Assembly (NCBI RefSeq): GCF_015751905.1
Contig: NZ_JADOUF010000001.1
Location: 4,464,001-4,528,000 of the forward strand
Direction of reading: 5' to 3'
Length of the DNA: 64,000 bases
Source: Longispora fulva
GTDB lineage: Bacteria > Actinomycetota > Actinomycetes > Mycobacteriales > Micromonosporaceae
Made by a program: the position numbers and the translations under genes. The notes under the pieces are model-generated. The model had not been told where the DNA came from, made no database searches, and saw only the letters and a program-made list of their open reading frames with translations. Shown here piece by piece: positions 25,392 to 33,984 of the stretch (the stretch's first letter is position 1; each line of letters starts with the position of its first letter).

Positions 25392-26234
25392 ATGCGCATT
25401 TTCGACCCGCATCTGCACGCCTCGGCCCGCACCACCGACGACTACGAGGACCTGCACGCCGCCGGGGTGCGCGCCGTGCTGGAGCCCGCGTCGTGGGCCG
25501 GGCAGCCCCGCACGTCGGCCGGCTCCCAGGTGGACTACTTCGAGGCGCTGCTGGGCTGGGAGCCGTTCCGGGCCGCGCAGTACGGGATCGCGCACCACTG
25601 CGCGCTGGGCCTCAACCCGCGCGAGGCCAACGAGCCCGGCTGCGCCGAGGTCCTCGACGAGCTGCCCCGGTTCCTCGGCCGCGACCGGGTGCTGGCCGTG
25701 GGCGAGGTCGGCTACGACGCCATGACCCCGGCCGAGGACGTCGCGTTCGCCCGGCAGGTGGAACTCGCCGCAGCGCACCGTCTGCCGGTGCTCGTGCACA
25801 CCCCGCACCGGGACAAGGCGCTCGGCGTGCGGCGCAGCATCGACGTGGTGCGCGAGTCGGGCATCGACCCGGAGTGGGTGGTGCTCGACCAGCTGGACGA
25901 GGAGACCGCCCCGCTGGCCGCCGACGCCGGCTGCTGGCTCGGCTTCACGGTGTACCCCGAGGCGAAGCTGAGCCCCGCCCGACTCGTGGGGCTGGTCGCC
26001 GAGTACGGGCCGGAGCGGGTCCTGGTCGGCTCGGCGGCCGACTGGGGCCGGACGGACCCGCTGCTGACCCGGGTCGCCGCCGGGGCGCTGCTGGCCGCCG
26101 GGCACTCCCCCGCCGAGGTCGAGGGGGTGCTGTGGGACAACCCGGTGCGGTGCTACGGGCGGTCGGGGCGGCTGCGGCTGGAGGTGGCCGAGGTGCCGGA
26201 CCGGCACGCGGGCAACTCGATCCGGCGGGGATAG
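25392..26234 (+). CDS. TatD-like metal-dependent hydrolase, EboC type
   Basis: 280 residues: FDPHLHASARTTDDYEDL at the start with the HxH metal pair, then EPASWAGQPRT, FRAAQYGIAHHCALGLNP, VGEVGYDAMTPAEDV and LVHTPHRDK, ending in GSAADWGRTDPL. This string of motifs matches the TatD-superfamily hydrolase EboC that in cyanobacteria and others sits in the ebo cluster. No other ebo gene is adjacent. The reaction is unknown. The ATG at 25392 is chosen because the family starts there. Confidence 0.82.
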   Translation: MRIFDPHLHASARTTDDYEDLHAAGVRAVLEPASWAGQPRTSAGSQVDYFEALLGWEPFRAAQYGIAHHCALGLNPREANEPGCAEVLDELPRFLGRDRVLAVGEVGYDAMTPAEDVAFARQVELAAAHRLPVLVHTPHRDKALGVRRSIDVVRESGIDPEWVVLDQLDEETAPLAADAGCWLGFTVYPEAKLSPARLVGLVAEYGPERVLVGSAADWGRTDPLLTRVAAGALLAAGHSPAEVEGVLWDNPVRCYGRSGRLRLEVAEVPDRHAGNSIRRG

Positions 26235-26316
26235 CTCCGCACGGGTGCGCGTCCGACCCGACCACGAGCGTCACCGTCATGCTCGTCGTCGCCAGCTCCA
26301 CGGGTGCGGGTCCGAC
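26233..26316. repeat. Imperfect direct repeat pair in intergenic region
   Basis: AGCTCCGCACGGGTGCGCGT followed by CCGAC (26233-26257) recurs as AGCTCCACGGGTGCGGGTCC followed by GAC (26294-26316), with the second copy two bases shorter. The pair lies between the stop of the EboC-like gene and the terminator of the beta-propeller gene. No function is apparent. Confidence 0.5.
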
Positions 26317-26326
26317 GGTCCGGGGC

Positions 26327-26360
26327 GGGCGTCGTCGTCCCCCTCGCGGCGACGACGCCC
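26327..26360. terminator. Hairpin between convergent genes
   Basis: GGGCGTCGTCG (26327-26337) pairs perfectly with CGACGACGCCC (26350-26360) around a 12-base loop. It sits between the stops of the EboC-like and beta-propeller genes and can serve both directions. There is no U-tract, as is usual in high-GC actinomycetes. Confidence 0.6.
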
Positions 26361-26369
26361 ACCCGCGCC

Positions 26370-28271
26370 TCACGCGAAGGGCACCCACGCCTGGGGGGCC
26401 ATGGTCGACAGGTCGCTGGCCTTCAGGCCCGCCTCGGAGACCGTCCACAAGGTCTCGCCGATCACCAGCGACCGGCGGATCTGCCCGGAGTCGAGGGTGA
26501 CCCGGCCCAGTTCCGTCACCGAGGAGCCGGCGACCTTCAGTGCCAGGGCCACCCCGCCGGGGCCGGACCTCGCGTACACCGGGATCACGAGCAGGCCGGT
26601 CTTCGGCCAGTACAGGAACGCGTGCGGGTCGAACTCCGCCTCGGAGTAGGCCCCGGCGAGCACGTACTGGGCCAGCCGCCAGGGCTTCGCCGGATCCTTC
26701 ACGTCGAACAGCGACACCTGGGTGCCCTGCACCCGGCCCTGCTCGCTGGCCTCCTGGCCGACCCCGATCAGGCGGCCGTCGCCGGCCGGGTGCAGGTACG
26801 CCGAGTACCCGCTGATCGTGAGTTCGCCCGTGACCTTCGGCTCCTCCGGCCGGCGCAGGTCGAGCACGTACAGCGGGTCGACCTGGCGGAACGTCACCAC
26901 GTACCCGGTGGGCCCGACGAACCGGACGGCGTAGATCCGCTCGCCCCTGCCCAGGCCGTCGACCTTCCCGACCTCGGCGAGGTCGGCGCCCTTGCGGCGG
27001 AGCACGTACACCCCGCTGTGCGAGGCGCCCCGCTCGGTGCCGCCCCAGATCCGCTGGTCGGAGGTGGTGGCCACCCGCAGCCGCCCGTCGAACTCCGACA
27101 GCGAGTACTGGTTGAGCAGCCAACCGGGGACCTCGCCGGAGGCCACGTACACCGGCCGGCCCGGCTTGGACGTGTCGAACTGGAAGATCTGGGTCCGGTC
27201 GCGCGGCGGGGTCCGCCCGACACCGTCCCGCCCGGCCCAGAACCACACCCGCCACCGGTCGTCGTTGGCGATGTACAGGCTGGAACCGGTGCCGTAGACG
27301 GTGTCCCCATCGGCGACGACGGTCGTCGGGTCGCCGGAGCCGAGGGTCCGGGCCGCGAGGTCGAGGCTGTAGACCGTGAGCATGCTGGCCCCGGAGTACA
27401 CCTCGGGCCTGCTGACCTGGGCGCAGTCGACCCGCCCGGTGCTGGTCGCGCCGTCGACGTCGAGCCGGTACCGGGGCAGCCACTCGTCGGGGCCCGACCG
27501 GTCGATGAGCGTGCGGTTGGCCTCGACCCGCTGGTCCGGGGTCAGGTTCCGCTGGTCGTAGGAGAAGACGACCCGGGGCGCGGAACGGACCACGACCCGG
27601 ACCGTGCTGCCGACCTGCCGGGCGTCCAGATAGGAGCCGTCGACGGAGAGGGTGCCGGCGACCCTGGGCGCGCCGGACAGGTCCACCAGCGTGATCGTGG
27701 AGCCGAGGGACTGCTGGTCGGGCACCGCCGCCTTCGCCAACGGTTGGGACCAACCGCCGTGAGAAAGCACAAGGACGCGGTCACCTGACAGCAGCAGCTC
27801 GTCGGCGCCGTAGTCCTCGAGCTTGAGTTCGCCGGTGACCTTCCGGCTCGCGACGTCGACCACGCGCAGGCTGCCGCCGGCGACGGTGACGATCCGCTTG
27901 CCGTCCGTCTTGACCAGGTCCGGCTCATCGACGTCTTTTTCGTTGGTGTTCGTCCCGGAATAGTCCTCGCCCTGCTTCGGGGCCGCCGGCACTCCCGCCG
28001 CACCGGGCGCGGCCTCGGCGGCCCGCGCGTCGCCACCCTTGGCGAACATCGGGCCGTAGCCACCGAACCCGTACGGGCCGACGGCGCTCTTCGCCGCCGC
28101 GCGCAGGCTGTCCATCGCGGCCTGGCAGGAGTCGTACGCGACGAGGCGCAGGCTGCCTGTCGTCACCCCGGGGTCCTGGAACACGGGCGCCTTCTCGTCC
28201 GGCGTGCACCCGACCAGGGAGAGTCCCGTGGCGAGTACCAGGCCGATGCCGCCCCAACGCTTGCGTCTCAT
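26370..28271 (-). CDS. Secreted beta-propeller lipoprotein
   Basis: 633 residues with a lipoprotein signal (GIGLVLATGLSLVGC). After a linker comes NEKDVDEPDLVKTDGKRI, typical of the actinobacterial/archaeal beta-propeller secreted proteins (Beta_propel family), then repeated blades such as GGSLRVVDVASRKV, DGRLRVATTSDQRIWG, RIYAVRFVGPTGYVVTFRQVDPLYVLDL. It should be anchored on the outer face of the cell membrane; the function is unknown, possibly scaffolding or binding. The ATG at 28271 is chosen to expose the signal peptide. Divergent from the membrane/DyP fusion with about 97 bp between. Confidence 0.83.
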   Translation of the reverse strand: MRRKRWGGIGLVLATGLSLVGCTPDEKAPVFQDPGVTTGSLRLVAYDSCQAAMDSLRAAAKSAVGPYGFGGYGPMFAKGGDARAAEAAPGAAGVPAAPKQGEDYSGTNTNEKDVDEPDLVKTDGKRIVTVAGGSLRVVDVASRKVTGELKLEDYGADELLLSGDRVLVLSHGGWSQPLAKAAVPDQQSLGSTITLVDLSGAPRVAGTLSVDGSYLDARQVGSTVRVVVRSAPRVVFSYDQRNLTPDQRVEANRTLIDRSGPDEWLPRYRLDVDGATSTGRVDCAQVSRPEVYSGASMLTVYSLDLAARTLGSGDPTTVVADGDTVYGTGSSLYIANDDRWRVWFWAGRDGVGRTPPRDRTQIFQFDTSKPGRPVYVASGEVPGWLLNQYSLSEFDGRLRVATTSDQRIWGGTERGASHSGVYVLRRKGADLAEVGKVDGLGRGERIYAVRFVGPTGYVVTFRQVDPLYVLDLRRPEEPKVTGELTISGYSAYLHPAGDGRLIGVGQEASEQGRVQGTQVSLFDVKDPAKPWRLAQYVLAGAYSEAEFDPHAFLYWPKTGLLVIPVYARSGPGGVALALKVAGSSVTELGRVTLDSGQIRRSLVIGETLWTVSEAGLKASDLSTMAPQAWVPFA

Positions 28272-28368
28272 GCCGGTTGGACGCCGCCGCCCCCTGGGGC
28301 GTTCCCTGCGCGCGCGGCTTCCCAGGTACCGGTGGAAGAATGGCCGCTCCGACACGTCTGGAGGCACC

Positions 28369-30762
28369 ATGCGCCGGCTAGCGCTCCTGATCGCCGCCTT
28401 CGCCGCGCTCGTCGTCCTGCCGGCGAGCCCGGCCAGCGCGCACACCGTCGGCGGGGTCGGTGCGACGAACTTCCACACCACGTTGTCCGCGTTGTCCCCG
28501 GCCGCGCCGGGCGTGCGGCTCGCCGTGATCGAGAACGGCAGCCGGCTCGAACTGCGCAACACCGGACCCACCGAGGTCACGGTCCGGGGATACGCCGACG
28601 AGCCCTACCTGCGGGTCGGCCCCGACGGGGTGTACGAGAACCGCCAGTCCCCCGCCGCCTACCTCAACCAGAGCCGCTACGCCCAGGTCACGGTGCCGCC
28701 CGGGGTGTCGCCGAAGAACCAGCCCGACTGGCACAAGGTCGCCGACGAGCCGGTGTACCGCTGGCACGACCACCGGATCCACTGGATGCTCAACACCCTG
28801 CCGCCGGCCGTGGCCGCCGCCCCGACCGAGGCGCACCGGATCACGGCGTGGAGCATCACCCTCGTCCAGGACGGCCGGCCGCTGACCGCCACCGGCACCC
28901 TGGAGTGGCGGCCCGGCCCGCAGCCGTGGGGCTGGTTCGCCGCCGTCGGGCTGGGGATCCTCGCGGTCGGGGCGATCGGGGCGCTCCGCCGGCCGTACCG
29001 GGCGCTGATCGCCGCGACCGTGGCGATGATCGCGGCGGACGTGGTGCACGCCGCCGGGATCGCGCTCGTGACGCCCGGGTCGGTGCTGGACCGGATCGGG
29101 GCGTTCGTCGGCGGGGACCTGTTGCAGATCACGTGCTGGTTCGTGCTGGTGCTGGCGTTGCTGGCGCTGCGCAAGGGGTACGTGGTCGGGGCGTGGCTCG
29201 CCGCCGGCGGCGCGGCGATGATCGCGCTGACCAGCGGGATGTCGGACGCGCCGGTGTTCTGGCGGTCGTCGGCTCCGTTCGCGTGGTCGGCGGCGCTGAA
29301 CCGGGGCACGCTGGCGGTGACGGTGGCTCTGGGGTTCGGGTTGCTCGTGGCGCTGCCGTTCGTGGTGCGGAGTCAGAAGGCGGTTGCGGGGGTCGGCTCG
29401 GACGGGGGCGGGGAGGCCGGGGAGGCCGCCGTGCCTGGGGATGTGGGGCCTGGGGTGGGCGGCGCGCCAGCGCCGCCCACCCCAGGCGACCCGGCCGAGC
29501 CGGTGACCCCGGACGACCCGGCCGGGTCGGGCACTCCGGATGGCCCCGGTGCGGAGGACCCCGCGCCCGTGGCCAGCTCCGACGTGCCCCGTCGCCGTTT
29601 CGTCGAGATCGCCGGTGCCGCCGGCCTCGGCGGTGTCGCCGGCGCGGCCCTCGGCTACGCGAGCGCTCCGGACAGACCGACCGAACCCGTGGCACCCCCC
29701 ACTCGTACCGGTCAGGAGAAGGTCGCCTTCCACGGTCCGCACCAGGCCGGCATCCTCAGCCCGGCACGGCGTCAGGCCCAGGGGTGGATCGGCGCGTTCG
29801 ACCTGGTCGACGGCGCGGGCACCCCGGCGGCGCGCGAACTCCTGCGCCGCTGGACCGACGCGGCCCGCGCCCTCACCTCCGGCCGGCGCGCCGTCGTGGA
29901 CAACCTGATCAGCGCGGGACTCGGCCCGGCGTCCCTGACCGTCACGGTCGGCTTCGGGCCGACGTTCTTCGACAAACTGGGCCTGACCCGGCCGGAGGCG
30001 CTCGCCCCGCTGCCGGCGTTCGCTGGCGAGCGCCTCGACCCGGCGCGTGGCGACGGCGACCTGGGCGTGGTGATCGCCGCCGAGGATCCCCTCGTGGTGC
30101 AGGAGGCGGTCCGGACGCTGACCCGGCTCGCGGCCGGGGTCGCCCGGCCCCGGTGGGGCATGTCCGGCTTCGGGGCCGCGAAGGGGTCGGCGGCCGACGA
30201 CGGCGCGACCCAGCGCAACCTGATGGGCTTCCTGGACGGCACGGGCAACCCGAAACCGGCGGAGCAGGTCTTCGTGACCGACGGCCCCGCCTGGCTGAGA
30301 GGCGGCTCGTACCTGGTGTTCCGCCGGATCCGGATGCTCCTCGACGACTGGGACGCGACCACCGTCGACCGGCAGGCCCAGGTGATCGGCCGGCGCAAGG
30401 ACAGCGGCGCGCCGACCACCGGCGGCACCGAGACCACGCCGGCGGACTTCGGCGCGCAGGAGCCGGGCGGCGGTCTGGTGATCCGCCCCGACGCGCACGT
30501 GCGGCTCGCGACGCCGGCGTTCAACAACGGGGCGGCGATGGTCCGCCGGGGTTTCAGCTACGCCGACGGCCCCGGGGACAGTGGACTGTTGTTCCTGGCC
30601 TGGCAGGCCGACCCGCGCCGGGGGTTCATCCCGGTGCAGCGCCGGCTGGTCGACGCTGATGCGCTCAACGCCTTCATCCGGCACGAGACCAGCGCGCTGT
30701 TCGCGATGCCCGCCGGCGTCGACGCCACCGGCTACCTGGGACAGGGGCTCCTCGATGCGTAA
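28369..30762 (+). CDS. Membrane protein fused to Tat-type DyP peroxidase (EfeB-like)
   Basis: 797 residues in one uninterrupted frame. Residues 1-24 are a Sec signal; 25-180 a soluble exported domain with several His (HDHRIHW); 185-335 about five membrane spans; 336-405 a Gly/Pro/Asp-rich linker; 408-430 a twin-arginine-like RRRFVEIAGAAGLGG; 448-797 a DyP-type heme peroxidase with FHGPHQAGI, GFLDGTGN (620-627), the proximal-type His710 in RPDAHVRLA, and NNGAAMVRRGFSY. EfeB enzymes act on heme/iron outside the cell. Such a fusion is unusual; normally two genes. GGAGG precedes the ATG. It overlaps the cupredoxin gene by eight bases. Confidence 0.85.
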   Translation: MRRLALLIAAFAALVVLPASPASAHTVGGVGATNFHTTLSALSPAAPGVRLAVIENGSRLELRNTGPTEVTVRGYADEPYLRVGPDGVYENRQSPAAYLNQSRYAQVTVPPGVSPKNQPDWHKVADEPVYRWHDHRIHWMLNTLPPAVAAAPTEAHRITAWSITLVQDGRPLTATGTLEWRPGPQPWGWFAAVGLGILAVGAIGALRRPYRALIAATVAMIAADVVHAAGIALVTPGSVLDRIGAFVGGDLLQITCWFVLVLALLALRKGYVVGAWLAAGGAAMIALTSGMSDAPVFWRSSAPFAWSAALNRGTLAVTVALGFGLLVALPFVVRSQKAVAGVGSDGGGEAGEAAVPGDVGPGVGGAPAPPTPGDPAEPVTPDDPAGSGTPDGPGAEDPAPVASSDVPRRRFVEIAGAAGLGGVAGAALGYASAPDRPTEPVAPPTRTGQEKVAFHGPHQAGILSPARRQAQGWIGAFDLVDGAGTPAARELLRRWTDAARALTSGRRAVVDNLISAGLGPASLTVTVGFGPTFFDKLGLTRPEALAPLPAFAGERLDPARGDGDLGVVIAAEDPLVVQEAVRTLTRLAAGVARPRWGMSGFGAAKGSAADDGATQRNLMGFLDGTGNPKPAEQVFVTDGPAWLRGGSYLVFRRIRMLLDDWDATTVDRQAQVIGRRKDSGAPTTGGTETTPADFGAQEPGGGLVIRPDAHVRLATPAFNNGAAMVRRGFSYADGPGDSGLLFLAWQADPRRGFIPVQRRLVDADALNAFIRHETSALFAMPAGVDATGYLGQGLLDA
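29448..29487. other. Perfect 18-bp hairpin inside the fusion's linker
   Basis: GCCTGGGGTGGGCGGCGC (29448-29465) and GCGCCGCCCACCCCAGGC (29470-29487) are perfect complements around the four-base loop GCCA. The element codes for the low-complexity linker between membrane and peroxidase modules. It looks like an intrinsic terminator without a U-tract, now translated through. Confidence 0.75.
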
Positions 30763-31174
30763 ACTCCTCGCCCTGCTGCTCGCGCTGCCCCTGCTGGGCG
30801 GCTGCGCCGTCTGGGGACCGGAGGGCGGCCCGAACGGCGCCGGCATCCCGAGGCCCAGCGCCGTGGCCACGACCGAGACGGCCACGGACGCGATCCTCGG
30901 CGCGGACGGCGTGCAGCGGGTGACCATCACGGTGACCGACAAGCTGCGGTTCGAGCCGTCGGAGGTACGGGCGAAGGTCGGCACGATCGAGTTCACGATC
31001 CGCAACACGGGCGGCTCGCCGCACACGTTCGGGGTGGGCGCCGACAAGCTGGACAACATCAACGGCGGGGAGACCCGGACGCTGCGGGTCACTGTGGACC
31101 GGCCGGGCAGTTACCCGTACCCGTGCGCGTACCACGGCAGCGTGGGGATGCGCGGCACGCTCGACGTGCGCTGA
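30755..31174 (+). CDS. Cupredoxin-like lipoprotein
   Basis: 139 residues. Signal LLALLLALPLLGGC is a clean lipobox. The mature domain is a single cupredoxin fold: VTITVTDKLRFEPSEVRAKV, then GGSPHTFGVG and YPCAYHGSVGMRG, which supply the His, Cys, His and Met ligands of a type 1 copper site. It should be an exported electron carrier or copper binder. Its ATG overlaps the end of the DyP fusion gene, so the two are made together; EfeO in classical Efe systems also carries a cupredoxin domain, which supports a shared task in iron or heme handling. Confidence 0.85.
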   Translation: MRKLLALLLALPLLGGCAVWGPEGGPNGAGIPRPSAVATTETATDAILGADGVQRVTITVTDKLRFEPSEVRAKVGTIEFTIRNTGGSPHTFGVGADKLDNINGGETRTLRVTVDRPGSYPYPCAYHGSVGMRGTLDVR

Positions 31175-31350
31175 CGACCGTTCGGCGCACCGCCCCGCCG
31201 CCCGCCGACCGTTCGGCGCAGCCGGTCGCCGTCCGCCGATCGATGCTGGCCGATCGGCGCATCCGCCTGTTCGGGCGGCTCCGCACACACGTTCCACAGT
31301 GGCACTCTATTGACCCAGAGTAGTTGCACCACCACTCTCGGAGGTGGGTC

Positions 31351-32040
31351 ATGAGCACCAGCCTGCAACGTCTCCTCAGTGAGGCGCTCGGCACCTTCAC
31401 CCTCGTCTTCTTCGGCGCGACCGCGGCGGCGTCCGCCGCGTCCGGCGCGTACGGCCAGGCCGTCGCCTACACCCTGGCCCTCACCCTGGCCGTCTGGCTC
31501 GTCGGCGGCGTGTCCGGCGCGCACCTCAACCCGGCGATCACCCTCGTGATGGCCGCCCGCAACCGGTTCGCGTGGCGCGACGTCCCCGGTTACGTCGTCG
31601 CCCAGCTCGTCGGAGGGATCGCCGGCAGCCTGCTGATCTGGGCCGCCGTCGGCACCAAGGGCGCCGGCCTCGGGGCCACCTCGCTCAGCGCCGGCACGAA
31701 CGTGTGGGAGGGCCTGCTCGCCGAGGCTCTCGCCGGCTTCCTGCTCGGCGCGGCGTACTACGCCTTCCACGTCCAGGGCCGCCTCTCCGGCGGACTGGGC
31801 GCCCTGGGCGTCGGCCTCGCGTACGGCACCGGCATCCTCGCCCTCGGCGGCTTCACCGGGGCGTCGGCCAACCTGGCCCGCAGCGTCGCCCCGCAGGTCA
31901 CCCTCGCCCTCTCGGGCGGCAAGAGCGACTGGTCGGACATGTGGGTCTACCTCGTCGGCCCCGTGGTCGGCATCCTGGTCGGCGTCCTCGTCGTCGACAC
32001 CGTCCTGAAGGCCACGGCCGAGGCCAAGGCCTCCGACTGA
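31351..32040 (+). CDS. Aquaporin/MIP-family channel
   Basis: 229 residues, six membrane spans. The first pore signature is normal, SGAHLNPAITL. The second reads TGASANLARSVAP, with NLA in place of the usual NPA. The start LQRLLSEALGTFTLVFFGA is typical of AqpZ-like channels. It would conduct water or small neutral solutes across the cell membrane; the altered motif could change selectivity. GGAGGTGG precedes the ATG, and a strong hairpin follows the stop. Confidence 0.9.
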   Translation: MSTSLQRLLSEALGTFTLVFFGATAAASAASGAYGQAVAYTLALTLAVWLVGGVSGAHLNPAITLVMAARNRFAWRDVPGYVVAQLVGGIAGSLLIWAAVGTKGAGLGATSLSAGTNVWEGLLAEALAGFLLGAAYYAFHVQGRLSGGLGALGVGLAYGTGILALGGFTGASANLARSVAPQVTLALSGGKSDWSDMWVYLVGPVVGILVGVLVVDTVLKATAEAKASD

Positions 32041-32052
32041 CACCACCCCCGC

Positions 32053-32080
32053 GATCGGGCCGCCCTCGGACGGCCCGATC
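32053..32080 (+). terminator. Rho-independent-type hairpin after aquaporin gene
   Basis: GATCGGGCCG (32053-32062) and CGGCCCGATC (32071-32080) pair perfectly around an eight-base loop, starting 12 bases after the stop codon. No U-tract follows. Confidence 0.7.
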
Positions 32081-32162
32081 CCCGCGTCCGGGCAGAACAC
32101 GGAAATCCGCACAATACATCGAGGCTCTTGAAACGATGCCTACCGGCGAGTAGCTTCTGGGC

Positions 32163-32600
32163 ATGCTGCGACGCCTCCTCTCCACCGCCGCCGCGCTCGG
32201 CATTCTCGCCGAGGCGGTGGCTTTCTGCGGCCTCCTGTTCGCCCTGCGCAGCTCCACCCGGGAGTACTCGATCAGCATGGGCGGCCGGCCCACCTCCGAG
32301 ACCGTGTTCGTCCTGGGCGCCGCGCTGTGCCTACTCGGGGCGTTCCTGCTGGCCATCGCGGCGTTCCTGCTGGTCAGCACATTCCGGCCGGCGCTGGCCC
32401 GCCCCGGCCGGGTGCTGCTGATCGCCTCGATGCCGCTGCACTGGCTGCTGATGGTCGTCGGCGGGCTGCTGATCAGCTGGTGGTGGTTCGGTGCGTTGTT
32501 CGTCGTATTTGTCCTCAGCCTCGGCGTCCTGGTCACCCAGCCACCGCGCGTTCCAAGATCACGTCGACCGGTCGGGGTGGCTGAGGAGCGGGTAGCCTAA
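32163..32600 (+). CDS. Four-span membrane protein, unknown
   Basis: 145 residues with about four membrane segments (STAAALGILAEAVAFCGLLF, then FVLGAALCLLGAFLLAIAAF, VLLIASMPLHWLLMVVGGLL and FGALFVVFVLSLGVLV) and a basic tail. No family recognised. It ends six bases before the L,D-transpeptidase gene, so the two are probably co-transcribed, suggesting a cell-envelope role by context only. No good ribosome site is visible. Confidence 0.6.
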   Translation: MLRRLLSTAAALGILAEAVAFCGLLFALRSSTREYSISMGGRPTSETVFVLGAALCLLGAFLLAIAAFLLVSTFRPALARPGRVLLIASMPLHWLLMVVGGLLISWWWFGALFVVFVLSLGVLVTQPPRVPRSRRPVGVAEERVA

Positions 32601-32606
32601 GACAAC

Positions 32607-33779
32607 ATGGCGCGTAGACGACTGATGGTGGGCGTGGCCGCGACGGCCGCGATGGCCCTTGCCCTGACCGGTTGCGGCTCGGGCAAGTCCGACAAGAATC
32701 CGCAGGGCTCCGGTTCGTCCGGCCCGAACAAGGCCTCGGCGGCGCAGGTGACGCCCGCCGACAAGGACGTCAACGTGCCGGTCTCGGCGGAGATCGAGGT
32801 GAAGAGCGGCGGAAAGGCCGCAGACGTCAAGGTCAGCGGGCCGAAGGGCGAGGTCAAGGGCGCACCACGCGCCGACGGCAGCTCCTGGGTGCCGGCCGAG
32901 CCGCTCGGCTACGACACGCAGTACACGGTAAAGGTCGGGGAGTCGGCGAGCACGTTCACGACGATGTCCAGCCCGCCGAACCGGGTCAACGTGCATGTGT
33001 ACGTGACGGACAACACCGTCTACGGCCAGGCCATGCCGATCGTGATGGAGTTCAAGGACTACGAGGTGCCCAAGGAGCAGCGCGCGGCTGTCGAGAAGCG
33101 GCTGTTCGTGACGAGCACCCCGGCGCAGGTCGGCGCGTGGCACTGGTTCAGTGGCAGCCACGTGGAGTACCGGCCGAAGGACTACTGGCAGCCCGACACC
33201 AAGGTCGACGTCCGCTACGCGCTGGGCGGCCTCCCGCTCGGCGGCGACAAGTACGGCCAGTACGACGTGACGAGCGAGTTCACCATCGACCACGACAAGC
33301 GCGAGCTGGTGGTGGACAACAACACCAAGCTGATGGTCGCCACCCTCAACGGCGTCGAGGTCAAGAGCATGCCGGTCAGTCTGGGCAAGCCGAGCAAGCC
33401 TTCGTTCCACGGCACGATGGTCGTCATGGAGAAGCTGGCGAAGACGGTCTTCGACTCCGGCACGTACGGCGTCCCGGCCACCTCCCCCGACGGCTACAAG
33501 GCCGACATCGAGTGGGCCCAGCGGATGACGTGGGACGGCCAGTTCATCCACTCCGCGCCGTGGTCGGTGGCCGACCAGGGCCACAACAACGTGTCGCACG
33601 GCTGCGTGAACGTCTCCGCCGACAACGCGAAGTGGACGTTCGACTTCACCAAGGTCGGCGACCCGATCGTGGTCAAGAACACCGAGCAGGCACTGCAGCC
33701 GGGCAACGGCTGGACCGCCTGGGACCTCTCGTGGACCGACTACCTCAAGGGCTCGGCCCTGCCGCCACCGGCGAACTGA
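32607..33779 (+). CDS. L,D-transpeptidase lipoprotein (Ig-like plus YkuD)
   Basis: 390 residues. Signal AMALALTGC is a lipobox. Two Ig-like beta domains follow (about 45-250), as in mycobacterial Ldt enzymes, then the YkuD catalytic domain with HGCVNVSADNAKW, the conserved His and nucleophilic Cys of 3-3 peptidoglycan crosslinking. SMPVSLGKPSKPSFHGT and GYKADIEWAQRMTWDG precede it as usual. It acts on the outer face of the membrane on tetrapeptide stems. A strong bidirectional hairpin follows. Confidence 0.92.
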   Translation: MARRRLMVGVAATAAMALALTGCGSGKSDKNPQGSGSSGPNKASAAQVTPADKDVNVPVSAEIEVKSGGKAADVKVSGPKGEVKGAPRADGSSWVPAEPLGYDTQYTVKVGESASTFTTMSSPPNRVNVHVYVTDNTVYGQAMPIVMEFKDYEVPKEQRAAVEKRLFVTSTPAQVGAWHWFSGSHVEYRPKDYWQPDTKVDVRYALGGLPLGGDKYGQYDVTSEFTIDHDKRELVVDNNTKLMVATLNGVEVKSMPVSLGKPSKPSFHGTMVVMEKLAKTVFDSGTYGVPATSPDGYKADIEWAQRMTWDGQFIHSAPWSVADQGHNNVSHGCVNVSADNAKWTFDFTKVGDPIVVKNTEQALQPGNGWTAWDLSWTDYLKGSALPPPAN

Positions 33780-33858
33780 CCCGGGCCGACCGCGGCCCGG
33801 CCGCCGGCGCACCGACCCGGTGCCGGTCCGCGCGTTGATCCGGGCCGTCGCGCGAGAA

Positions 33859-33888
33859 CGCCCCTCCGAGGATCACCTCGGAGGGGCG
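33859..33888. terminator. Bidirectional hairpin terminator
   Basis: CGCCCCTCCGAGG (33859-33871) and CCTCGGAGGGGCG (33876-33888) form a perfect 13-bp stem with a four-base loop between the convergent L,D-transpeptidase and cobH genes. It can end both the envelope transcript and the cobalamin operon. Confidence 0.8.
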
Positions 33889-33984
33889 TCGCGCTGTCCG
33901 GAACCTCGGGCGGGACGGCCCGGACAGCTGGAATCTTCGAACATCGCCGCGACCCCGGCGGCGCGGGTCAGTGGATATCGCGGT

